NCBI GenBank assembly: GCA_038030265.1
Contig: CM075939.1
Location: 13,807,253-13,871,252 of the forward strand
Direction of reading: 5' to 3'
Length of the DNA stretch: 64,000 nucleotides
Source: Corythucha ciliata
Taxonomy: Eukaryota; Arthropoda; Insecta; Hemiptera; Tingidae
Shown piece after piece: positions 10,221 through 21,900 of the stretch. The notes beneath the pieces are model-generated. The model did not search any database. It had not been told where the DNA came from and saw nothing but the letters and a program-made list of their open reading frames with translations. Both the position numbers and the translations under genes were made by a program. Positions within the stretch are counted from its first letter, which is position 1, and every line of letters begins with the position of its first letter.

Positions 10221-12380
10221 GTCATTTATATTGGCGCTTTTTCTCAATGTTAACCTGAAAGTTTCTCGCGGAATTTGACGCAATTTGAAATTTTTTCACA
10301 AATTTTAGCCGTGAATTAGGAATTTTCCTCAATTTTAGCCGCAAATCAGCACTTTTTCTTAATTTTAGCAGTGTAGTGCCGTTTCTAACCCATGAACTTG
10401 CGAATTTTCTCAATTCTATCCATGAATCGGCGTTTTCCGATATTTTAGTTGCAAATTGGCAATTTTTCCAATTTCGAGAGCGAATTCTCACTTTTTGTTT
10501 TTGCTTCCGAGCTACGGAAGCATTGTTTTCACTTTTAGGAAATATTTTTTTCTTCTTCTTTAAAATCGAAATTTCCACTTGCATTTCACGTTTTATACCT
10601 TCCTGAACAATTTCGGTTTCGTGTCTGTCTGTCTGTCCGCAAATCCTTGTAACAAGCATATCTTCCATAGTTTTTATCCGAATTTGATGAAATTTTCAGG
10701 GAATATATGTGTTGGCTATCGTACAAGGGGGAGGGGGTGAAAAGCGAGGAAGCACTGTGCTATAATCATTAGCAGACGTTTTTTTTTAAATTTAGGCTAA
10801 TTACCAGGATAATTACTGATTTTCTCGATATTAGCATAAAATTAGCGTTTTTATTATGTCAATTTTAGCAACGAATTGACGTTTTTCTCAATTTTTAGGC
10901 GGGAATATCACTTTTCCCCAATTTGAGCTGAAAACTAGAGTTTTTCTTTATTTATGGAGGGCTAATTAGTGAATTTTCCAATGTTAGCTGCGTTTTTGTT
11001 TTTACATTTCAGTCTCGGATTGGATTTTTTCCCTTCAATGTTTGCTACGGATTTAGCCCTTTTTTTGTTAAGTTTCAGCCTCGAACACGCATTTCTGTTT
11101 TATGAATTTGAGCCTGGACTTTAGCGATTTCTCCCAATTTTAGCCACGGGTTAGCACTTAATTGTCTCGTCAATTTTAAAAGCGCAGAAGCGTTTCTGTC
11201 GCTTTGCATTAGCGACTTTCCGCCATTTCAGCTACGAGTCGGCATTTTCCTAATTTTCAGTGGCAGATTAACCATTTTTCATTTTTTAGCAGCGAATGTG
11301 CACTTTTTTCAATTTGATCCGAAAATTAGTGTATTTCAGTATTTCTTAATTTTAGCCGCGCTAATTAGTAATTGTTTTACATTTTAGCCGCGCTAATTAG
11401 TAATTGTTTTACATTTTAGCCGCTTTGTTTTTCCCGCGCAGTTTAGCCCACATAAGCAATTTTTTTCTACTTTCTGATTATAGCCCTGTTTTTCAGTTTG
11501 AGCCTCGAATCTTTCAGAAGCTGCGGATTTGCGTTTCCTCAATCTCAGCCACGAATTAATGATTTTCTTCATTCTTATATTCGTGAATTTAAGTTTTTCC
11601 TCGACTTTATCCGTGAATTAGCGATTTTTCTCGCTGTAAAATATGAAGTAGCGTTTTGTGCTAATTACTCGGCAAATCAGCATCTCCTGTGAATTTGCCA
11701 TTTCCCCTCAATTTTAACCCGAATTAGCGTTGTTTTTGTCATTATTATAGCCGCAATTTTTTTTGTACTAATACATTCTTGAATTAGTAGCGTATTCTCA
11801 ATTCTAGCCGCGGGCTAAGTGTCCCCATAACAACACTTTTGCGTTGATGTATACATTTTAGCCGTGGAGTGGCCGCTATACACACGCGAATCGTCGATTT
11901 TTTCTCAATTTTGGTCTGGAAGTTGCATGAGAGACTACGAATCCGCGACGTTTTTCGCAGTTACAGCCACGGATATTAGCGATTTTTCCTTAGTTTTTGC
12001 TGTGTCAGCAAGTTGCAAATTGGTGATCAGTACATTTAGTACACTCAAGGACCAAACGAACCTGGGGACGGGTGTCTTTTTCTCTATTTTAGCTGCGAAT
12101 TTTCTGTATTTGAGCCTCCAGAAATAAAGCACTCTCGAGGGCTCAATAGAAAATATTCAGCCCGCACTTTATGCTGATATCACTCGTAACGTTATATACT
12201 CCAGCTCGGATGTAGACTGAAATTCGTATAGAAAGGAACCTTTTTTTCGCATGCCTACGTCCATGAATATAGAACATAAAAATCCTCATTTTTCCGCGTT
12301 TAAAAGCTATTCGGGGGCCCCATCTGATAGGGCGGCCCGGGGGTTGTCCACCCCCTCGCCACACCTCGGTGCGCTACTGT
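10220..12380 (+). repeat. Composite repeat copy 1 (family A core plus unique tail)
   Basis: Forward family A units from 10220 to about 12120, then a non-minisatellite tail (about 12130-12380) with CACTCTCGAGGGCTCAAT, a CGGATGTAGACTGAAATTCG block and a GGGGCCCCATCTGATAGG end. The order of diagnostic segments is shared with 44885-46290 and 57480-59540, so this behaves as a dispersed composite repeat rather than a simple local satellite. Confidence 0.75.
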
Positions 12381-12931
12381 TTTGGAGTAACTCGTCGGCT
12401 TTTACGTGAAACTGTCTGTTTCAGAATAAAATATTTAGTTTCAGAGTAAAATCTTCAGTTCTGGGTTAAAAATGTATGTTTTTAACGTCTTTCAGGCAAT
12501 AAGTTTAAAATTCAAACGCCCTGCGTATTGGAAGGCTAAGCTCGTCCTGCATTATCAATTTTTCTGGGGAAAGTATCGTCAGATTTTGGCTTTTTGGACG
12601 GAAAATCCTAAATAGAACGCTATACAACGATATTTTACAATCGGAAATGTTAGTTTTTGACGGATTCGACGGAAACGTCCTCAATTAATTCATAAACAAA
12701 TAAACATTCTTGGTGTTTTACATTTTGCTAAAAATTAAATAAGTTTCTGGTTCTGGTACAGACTTACAGAATGGGGAACTTGCATGAATCTCAGATTGGG
12801 AAGAAAAGCATACTGGTGATTTGACCCGAGAGCTGCAATCCGATTGGTGCGTTTTAAGATTTTTAAAAAAGGTTCAAAGTTCTTCAGGAGGGGATGAATG
12901 GTGCGAGGGGAAATTACGTAAATCCTTACTT
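12380..12931. other. No gene recognised
   Basis: Unique-looking AT-rich stretch between composite repeat copy 1 and the 2.3 kb inverted-repeat element. No supported coding region. Confidence 0.4.
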
Positions 12932-15218
12932 CGTTACTGGAAAGGCAAAGTATCGTAAGCGCCACTTGGCCAACTTTACAGGAGATGCATTTTTCGTTTA
13001 GGACAACTTAATGTCGTCTGATTCTCTTGAAAATTTGTGTACGTGACCCTAGTGGCTCATTTTAATTGTTTTCATAATTTCAAAACTTTCTACCGTGAGC
13101 AAGATACTTTTTAAACATGTTTTGTCGCTTACGATCGAACATGGGAAAACAATTTCTGTATTTGGTGGATACGATTTAGGCGGTTACGTTTACTGGATCA
13201 GTTCACTGTCACTTACGTTTTCCCCGGTTTTCCCGTGGAGGGTTAAATTCATTTAAAAATTTAAACAAATAGTCGTTTGGTTGTTATGTTTACTATGGCA
13301 AGTCATAAAAACAAAACATAATTGAACGCATTACACGCCCTATTTTAAGAATGACAACAGTAAAGTCACCAATTTTGGCGTGCATCGAAAGCTATCAATG
13401 ATAGCGGCCTGGTGTTGGTTGCATTTTTGTTGTATAAATACATAGACAGAATGAGTTTCATTGGTCTCATCCAATAATTTAAATGTTTTTCAAGCGCCTA
13501 AAGATAGTACTTGCTATTCCAGTTCCAAAAACCAGGTTTTAAACTGCACTTTTGGTCTTAACTCAAGAAGACTATAGTGAGATTTGTGAGATTCCACGTT
13601 GAAAAATACGTAAGAAATGACAGTAACGTCGGTCTACCATTGAAATTTTCATCAAATTTAAAACTGTCGCAACTTTATGGATGAAAACAAGTATTTTTAG
13701 TACTATAGATCGACAAGTTTCTTATGGACAGAAAGAAGTGGTAAATTCAGTTAACTTTCTAAAGATATGTTCCTAGAACCATCTGGAAATTTGGGCCTTG
13801 GGGGCCTAATTTGGGCAATTAGAAACTTGTCAAGTTATAATTCACATGACGCGGAAATTATTGGCCCTCTATCGACTTGACTTTGCTTTCATTCGACCAA
13901 ATCAATCACCAGCATTCACAAATACGTCAGGAACCACCATTCTATTTCTATCAAACATCTCAAATTTAGGCATTTTTACAAATTTTCCCCTTCTCTGCAA
14001 TACTCGGGACTCGTCGGATCTAGTACTCTACTTTAATATGACATTTTTGAACCAAGTCTCCGGGCTGGACGAGTTTTACCCGCTTGGAGCCTTTCATAAA
14101 AAAGTTTTTTGACTATCGTGGCTCGGTGCACACGAGCGTTTTTCTAACGCAAGATAAGGCGTTAGAAAAATGTAGTACTTAATGTCATTCCATGGTTGGT
14201 TTTAAAGATTTAAAGGGAAAATAAATGTGTGAGAAGCCACTATGAATTTGACGTCCAGAAAAAGTGAGAGTTGAAGAAGATACATTTAATTAACTTTTGA
14301 CAATTAAAAAAATGAGGACTCTTTAATCTAGTACGACAGGGGAGAATTTATTTGTTATTAATTCAAATTCCTAATACGACGTGCCCCCAAAGCAGGAAAA
14401 CACAGCATCACTTCACTCGGCGCCATATTCATAATCGTGGCCCAACAATCGAGATGGATTATTATGCATTTGAGGAACTCCGACGAAATGATTGATGATA
14501 ACTGACATCTGATTGATCGCTTAGAAGCCACTGTACACCTTATTTGAGGAAAGGTGGAAACTTAGGTACCACTTCGGTATTGGCCGAGTCTTGGTCAGTT
14601 CCTCGCCGAGGAGAGTTTTTGGGACGTTGGCCAATGCGGCTTGCCTTTTTTTTTTTTTTTTTTTTTTTGGCCTCTTGAGGACATGGAAGCCACGGCTAAC
14701 ACAGAAAATAAGACCAAGATACACCTAACTGGGAAATAAGGATGAAAAACATGGCACCTCCGGCCAGAACGACCACAAGAAGTCTGCGTTTGGGCTGAGG
14801 AACGCATGAACCTGGCGTTTTTTTGATCGAAACTCAAGGCCCTCACTATCTTCTTCCGAAGCACTGACGTCATAGCACCAAGAGAAAGCTATTTCATATC
14901 GAAAAAACGATAAAACGTCATTTTTGAGGGAAATTGTAAACGCCACGAAATTAATCGTAAGCGACAGTAATTTGGCGTATACGATCCCAAGCGGAAGTCA
15001 CATGTCGTTTACGTTTGGCTGAGAGGGTGGATACGATGTTTTTGATGGCGCTTACGTTTTCCCGTCCAAATTTCAAAGCTAAAAAAAAATAGTTTTAACC
15101 CAATTTTGGCTCATTTTGTTGTTGTTTTATGAACATGTACGTGCCATAGTATCTAAAAAACCCAAAAACTCAAATTTACGAAAATTGGCGCTTACGATAC
15201 TTTGCCTTTCCAGTAACG
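12932..15218. mobile_element. 2.3 kb non-autonomous DNA transposon, perfect 33 bp TIRs, ACTT duplication
   Basis: Positions 12932-12964 and the reverse complement of 15186-15218 are identical over 33 bp, beginning CGTTACTGGAAAGGCAAAGT. ACTT flanks both ends (12928-12931 and 15219-15222). The first and last 300 bp carry several CGCTTACG-like subterminal repeats in both orientations, as transposase-binding sites often are. The interior includes a hairpin at about 14130-14170 and a T run at 14647-14668. No transposase was recognised. A 4 bp duplication fits several cut-and-paste superfamilies, so no assignment is made. Confidence 0.85.
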
Positions 15219-15222
15219 ACTT

Positions 15223-15975
15223 GTGAAGCATACAGCGAAGTCTAAAATTGTTTGTTTACAAATAACATGAAAAATTTCCCTCCAAGTAAACGCGTCTAAC
15301 GCGTAAACGCGCATCAATCATTTCAATAAATAAGGTTTGACGTAATCGAACTCCCACTCAAACTTTTTAAAAAGTCGCTAAAAAAGCATCCTTGATTGAT
15401 TTCAAATTTTAATGTGAGCAATAGGCTTGTGGAAGAGGCCTCTTCAAGAAACACCAACTTCTGAAAAATGTGCAAGTTCCCCATTTCCGTTGAGCCGGGT
15501 GACACTTCACGATTATGTTGCTGTTAGTGCATAGAATGCCTCTAGCGAGTGGGACCTCAACTACCTCGATTAAGAGAGCGTAACCTTTTTTTTTATACTT
15601 CATCTTCACTATCTCTAGGGGTTCGTCCTTGTCCTTGTCTTCGTAGATGAAGAAGTGGGGTGGGCGGAATGTAATCGGAAATCACGGCAGGCTGTGTAAA
15701 AATGCCACGCCAGTACCTTCTATGTAGCTAAGTTGGTGATTCGGCGAGTGCGGTGAGTCACTGACGAGAGGGGGCCGTCTCCACTCTTTGTATTATTATC
15801 GTTGTTTTTTTAGTACTCGCGGCCCACTGAGATTACTGTTTTGCCGACTTCTGTTCGTGGAAGTGTCAACCGCGGTCCGATGAACGCTTCGTCGATTGTT
15901 AGTCGCGGGTGAATGTTGTTAAAGTGACGTTTTAAACGACATTTTATGTAAACTACCCGCCCCTCCCACTATCAC
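15223..15975 (+). promoter_or_regulatory. Upstream region of SLC12A9
   Basis: About 750 bp between the transposon and the cotransporter start. The last 350 bp are more GC-rich and carry a TGAGTCA (AP-1-like) site near 15750. There is no clear TATA box. The 5' UTR likely lies within the last 150 bp, but the start site cannot be placed by eye. Confidence 0.3.
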
Positions 15976-18900
15976 ATGGTGTCAAATCTCGAAGTCATCT
16001 CAATGGACGAGTCAACGAGTATCAACAACCCTAATCATACGAGTCGCGGTGACGGCGAGAGTCACCGTGGACGTCTCGGCGGCGGCAGTTCAGCTACGAC
16101 CGGTCTACCACCGCCGAACGTCCTTATACGACGGCTGAACGGTCTGTTTACCAATTGTCTTCCTAGTGGTAAAACCGCCGAAGATGGCTATGTGGAGTTT
16201 GACAGTTCGGCCGAGTTTGAGAGTAGCGTCGGAGGAGGAGGAGGAGCTCACACCAGGACCCTGGGAACATTTGCCGGCGTCTTCAGTCCAGTCGCTTTGT
16301 CCATGTTCAGCGCTCTTCTCTTTCTTCGAATGGGTGGGTAATTTGAGTGACTCACTATTTTTTGAGTGGTTTCATCCCCTTGAGAATGAGTTGAAGGGAT
16401 GGCGTTCTGTTTATAGTTAGTAAGAGGTAACACCACAGAAAACTATTTCAGCAATTATCTCCCCACTGTGGATTTAGCACGGTTAGCACTTCACGCCTGC
16501 AGGTCGGCACAATTAGCACTTCGTGTCTGCAGGATTACCTCTGCTGATCCGCTCGCTCAGCCCCAACAATTTGCAGTGTTCTGCATTTAATTTAACTAAG
16601 TCCACAACTGCGCTAAACGCCTTTCCACTACGGTAGTACCTTTTCCCAGTTTTAAGTGTCCAGAAGGTCAAGTGAGGTGACGTACTGAGTTTGAGCTGAA
16701 ACGCTGAAAATTCGGAACGTTTGACACCACAAAAAATTGATATCGAGCAAAATAATTGGAGCAGTGACGCAGATCGCCCATTTAGGTACGGTGATCTGCA
16801 ATTCTGACCTGCAGATTGTCAATGTGAATCGTGCAGATTTGCCTTGCAGAGTGATTCCTAAGCTTGAGACCTGGGTACTTTGCCACAGACCCCCCCCTCC
16901 CCCAATCCCAAACGTAATGGACCGTGAGAATATTGCCAACCCCACTGGTGTACCTCTTAGCATGTTATGAAGAGTGCCCCGAAATGTTTGTGCCCAAAAA
17001 TATGCTATTCTTATTTTTTAGGGTACATCGTCGGAAATGCCGGCATCGTCGTCACCCTTTTACAGTTTTTCATCGCTTATTGCATTTTATTTTTCACCGT
17101 TATGTCGATTTGCGCCATATCGACGAACGGTGCCGTCGAAGGAGGTGGCGCTTATTGTATCCTTTCGGATAATGGGAGGGAAAGGGGTGAAGGATTAAAT
17201 AATTTTTCAGTCTAAAGACAAATTCCTTAATTTTTAATAAAAAATCAGTCATGATTAGTCGAACTTTAGGGCCTGAATTTGGAGGCTCCATCGGGACGTT
17301 GTTTTTCTTGGCCAACGTCGTCAGTAGCGCACTGTACATAGTCGGCTGTGCCGAGGGATTCGTCGAAAATTTTGGACCCGCTGGTTTGTCGCAGTGCATT
17401 TTTTTGTTTGTTTTTAAAGAAATGTTACAACAAAAATAACGAGACAAAATTTTCACGCAGGTTACCTGGTCGTTAAAGGCCACGAACTGCCTGACAGCTC
17501 CTGGTGGCGATTCACCTACTGTTCCCTGTTGAATTTTTTCAATCTCGTCGTCTGTTTAATCGGTGCCGGCATGTTCGCTAAAATCAGCGTCGTCATATTT
17601 ATCGTCGTGTGTCTTTGTCTGGCGTCTGTCGTCGCTTCATTTTTCCTCGTCGGCCCTCTGGAGGTTTTTTAATTTTCTTATTCTTCTTCATTTGCTCGTT
17701 AGCATAACATTTAGTGCCGAGTGTTAATCTTTTGTCTCAGGAACAGTAAAAAAAAAAAAAGAAAGAAAGACGAACGACCTTTAATTTATTTTTCTCGACG
17801 AACGCTAATTTGTCCGTCTTTTTTTTTTGTTCCTGTAACAGGTACCCATACCTGAAGCGAATACCATTGTACAAAATACGACTCATCTCGTTAACGGGTC
17901 GTACACGGGTCTCAGCTGGGACACCCTCCACGACAATTTCTACCAGGGCTACACGAAAGACTACACGTCCAATGGTCAGATGACCGATTTCGCCAAAGTT
18001 TTCGGCGTACTATTTTCCGGGGTGACTGGCATAATGGCCGGGGCGAACATGTCTGGTAAATTGGCGTCAGCTGTTGCGTAGGAAAATCGTACAAAACTAA
18101 TGTCACCTCATCCTTCTCCCCCCCCCCCCTACGCTTTCACACACACAGGAGAATTAAAAGATCCAGGCAAAAGCATCCCATGGGGCACGACATCAGCCGT
18201 TCTGTTCACCCTCGTCTCATATGTCACTGTGGCTCTGTTGACGGCGGCATCGTGTTCGAAATTTCTCCTCGTGAATAATTTCATGTACATGATGCCCATC
18301 AATATATTCCCGGGATCGATTACCATCGGTGTTCTTACGGCGACATTTTCAGCCTCCCTGAGCAATTTAATTGGATCGTCGAGAATATTGGAGGCTCTTG
18401 CCAAGGATAACATTTATGGTGAGCGTTTTTGTTTTTAATTTTTTTGCTTCTAGTTGAGTCTGTGGTGGAGGGGTTGCGAAAAATAGAGCGTTTCTGTTTT
18501 GCGCAGGGGTGTCGGGTAGGCGGACCACTGTGGTTCTCGCTCATGAAACTTAATTTTACATAGGTACGACAATCCTGCCCTCATTAGACAAACGGTCAAG
18601 AATAATTATGACATTTCTGTGACCAAATGATCTTCCCCCCCCTCTCACACGGTCGTCCCCTCTGAATACGCACTGAAAAGGTTTCCGAGGACTTACGGGG
18701 AATTTTCCACTCTGACACCCGCTGATTTCGCTCTCCCATGATCGTTGGGCTCATAACTGACGACCCTAGAGCCCGTTGGGGGTGGCTCAACCCACGCTAC
18801 ATGGGTCTTGACTTGCTCTTATTCTCCTAACCACTGAAAACTACAATTCGCCTCAAAGCACCATCTTGCCTATTTATCTTGGTTTGTGTGGATGTTTTCC

Positions 18901-21900
18901 TTTCTGCGGTATTAGGAAAAATGTGTGAGCCTGAGGGGTGGGGTCTCAGCCACTCTCTCCACCGTCAAGATGCTTACGTCACTCGCTCTTCTCATCACTG
19001 GGAACCCGAAATTCGACGAAAAAATGAATTTCGCCGCCTATTAGCCCGTACTCGCCACAGTACGAGCCTTGTGCGTCCTTTGCTGAGTATCGAGCTAACT
19101 TGCGTCGAAAAAAAAATTATGAGTTCCGATGACCTTGGGGGAAGGGAGCAGTGGTGGATCTAAGGGAGGGGCCAAGGCCACAAAAATAATCAAAACCTTC
19201 TCCAAAATCCCATCTAGGAGGGATGATCACCTATATGTTTAGTATCATTTTCTCAAAGGTAATGGTCTGTGACATACGTGATTTATGAGTCCCCTAAACC
19301 ATGCTCAACCGAGACATATGGCCAGCGGTTTCGGCCTGACACGCAGCAGAGTAGCCGCTAGTGCAGTTGGCCCTTAAACGGTCCCGAAATGATTGTTTGG
19401 CGTCATGGTCGCTCCTATCAACCGTTTTTCTAGATTATTATGGCCACTAGTACGATCGCTCAGTTAAGGGGAGAAAACAAAGAAAAAAAAATTTACCACG
19501 GTGTCTCAAACAGCGTGTCTAGGCCAATGTTTAAGCGTAACGGCGTGAATGTATCCATATTTGGCAAATATCTACCAATATTATTTAATTTCTAGCAATG
19601 TACAGAAACCGACCAACTGGAAATTGGAACGCATCCTCAAATATTTCCAAATATTTGACGCATGTGTGGCCCCTCCTTAAGGCCTCATTCAGATCTATGT
19701 GACATGCAAAACCGCACATTCAAGGCAATATGTAGATATTTGACGAATTGTCCCATTGAAAGCCGAATTTACGTGAAACGCCAATAAATTATAAGCACAA
19801 TTGACGCAAAACGTCACACTTGGTGCGAAATTCGAGTGAAAAGACACATTTCGTAGGAATGGGGGGGGGGGGCATTACGCCAAACACCAACACATCGAGG
19901 GTGAAATTCTCGAGAGACGCGAAATGCCAAGTCAAGGGAAAAACTCTCGCGAATGGCGTCACTGAGGGGAAAATTGACGTTGAACGCTGCCACGTGTAGG
20001 ACAAAATGTATGGGAAAGGTCACGCTAAGGGCAAACTTTAAGCGGAACACACGCATTGCGGGGGAAAAAACTCTTTCGAAACGCCGCGGCACTCCGAGTA
20101 AACTACGCAAAATGCCCCACGGTGAGCAAAAGGCAGCAACATTCGGGAAAACACTTACGTGATATGCCACTTTCAAGGCATTTACGCTAAATGCCACGTC
20201 AATGGCAACAAAGATGCGAAACGCTTCACCAGCTTTCATCACCTTATGATGGCGTATTGTCCATTTTATGATAAAAATCGTCAGTGTCACGAAGAAATAG
20301 TCAATTTTATGAGGGAATTATCTGTTATATGTGAAAAATTTCAATTTTATAAGAAATCTTAAGCTTATGAGCATAACGGTTGATTTTATGAGGAAAGTTT
20401 CGGTTTAAAAAATGTCAATTTAATGAGTTAACTTCCAGTTTCATCAGGAGATAGTCGATTCTTAATAGAAAATTTCAATTTCACGAGAAAATTGTCAAAG
20501 AGTGAGTAAAATTGCCCTAATTGAAAGAATTTTCAATTTTGTAAGGAAATTAATAACTTGGATTGCGAATTGTAAATTTCAAGAGGCAATTGTAAATTTT
20601 TTAGGAATTGTTAATTTTAAGACGAAGTTATCACTTTCGCGCTGAAATTGTCATTTTTATTAGCACTTCGTCAATTTAATGAAAAATTTGTCAATTTGAA
20701 GTGGATTTTGTCAATTTGAGGCAGAAATTGTCAATTTGGAGTATACATTGTCAATGTGTAGCAGAAATTGTCATTTTCAAGCAGAAATTGTCAATTTCAA
20801 GCAGAAATTGTCAATTTCAAGCAGAAATTGTCAATTTCAAGCAGAAATTGTCGATTTCAAGCAGAAATTGTCGATTTGAAGCTGGAATTTTCAATTTTAA
20901 GCAGAAATTGCCACTGCCAATTTCAAGCAGAGGTTGCCAATTTCTAGCAGAAATTGTCAATTTTAAGCATAGATTGTCAATTTTAAGAAGAAATTATCAA
21001 TTTTAAGTGGATATTGTCAATTTCCAGCGGAAATTGTCAATTTTAAGCAGAAATTGTAACTTATCCCCTATAGTTTGATTTTTGCTTCTTGGAAATTATT
21101 AATTTTGCCTCATGGCTCGATTGGCAATTGCGCTTTCTGTGATTATTGTAAGTACAGAAATTGGTGACCGTTTATCTTTGCTAAACTTGACATTTTTTGT
21201 ATAAATGACCGATTATATGCGGAAATGATCAATTTTTAGAGTGAAAAAATTGTTTATTTTATGTGGAAAGTGTCAATTTTACGAGGAAATTGTCAATTTT
21301 ATAAGAAATTGTCAATTTTATAAGAAAGTTGTCAATTTTATAAGAAAATTGTCAATTTTATGAGACAATTGTCAATTCTGTGTTGAAGCTGCCAATTTTA
21401 TGCGGGAATTGTCAATTTCATGAGGAGACTGTCAATGATATGAATAGCCAAATTCGGGATTTTTTTTGTCAGCGAACCAATTTCACTGTGTCAGGGTGGC
21501 CTACTTCAGAGGCCGATTACGTTGATTTTCGCATCAAGAACCGTTTAAAGCTGGTTTTTATTCGACGAGAAAGTAATTTCGCGGATTCCGCTTACTAAAA
21601 AACCCAATTTTGCGAGGGTTACAATCACTAAAAATTAGTTTTGTGGGTCTGATTCACTATAATGAATCAATTTCACGGATTTTGTACACTTACAAACCAG
21701 TATGACAGGTATAACTCACGAAAAAAACCACGTTTTAAGGTTAAAAAAATATTTTAAACGTCTTATTAAGCCAGAGTTGGGATCATGGTGGTGGGGTCAT
21801 AATGTGGCCCCCTCTTTATGCCGACACTGGATCCGCGCCTGGAAAGGAGAGGGGCAAACTGATAAATCTGCTTGTTTCCCTTCTGTTACCTGGAAACCGG

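Larger units (their letters stand above)
19149..21837. mobile_element. Possible repeat-filled transposon in SLC12A9 intron 6
   Basis: CAGTGGTGGATCTAAGGGAG starts at 19149. A diverged inverted partner ends near 21837; its reverse complement reads CGCGGATCCAGTG, then AGAGGGGGCCACAT. Between them lie an unrecognised segment, an inverted family B block and a family C array. The pairing suggests one element carrying minisatellites, but the ends are imperfect and no target duplication was identified. Confidence 0.35.

Noticed and set aside
16924..17215. Alternative frames over SLC12A9 exon 2
   Set aside because: They read the conserved exon out of frame; only the frame joining exons 1 and 3 matches the family.
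19814..20290. 158-codon minus-strand frame shared with 8946-9302
   Set aside because: The similarity comes from shared family B DNA; frame and stops are not kept between copies and no domain is seen.
20690..21060. Regular 20 bp repeats resembling a CRISPR array
   Set aside because: Units abut with no unique spacers, there are no cas genes, and the window is eukaryotic with spliced genes.
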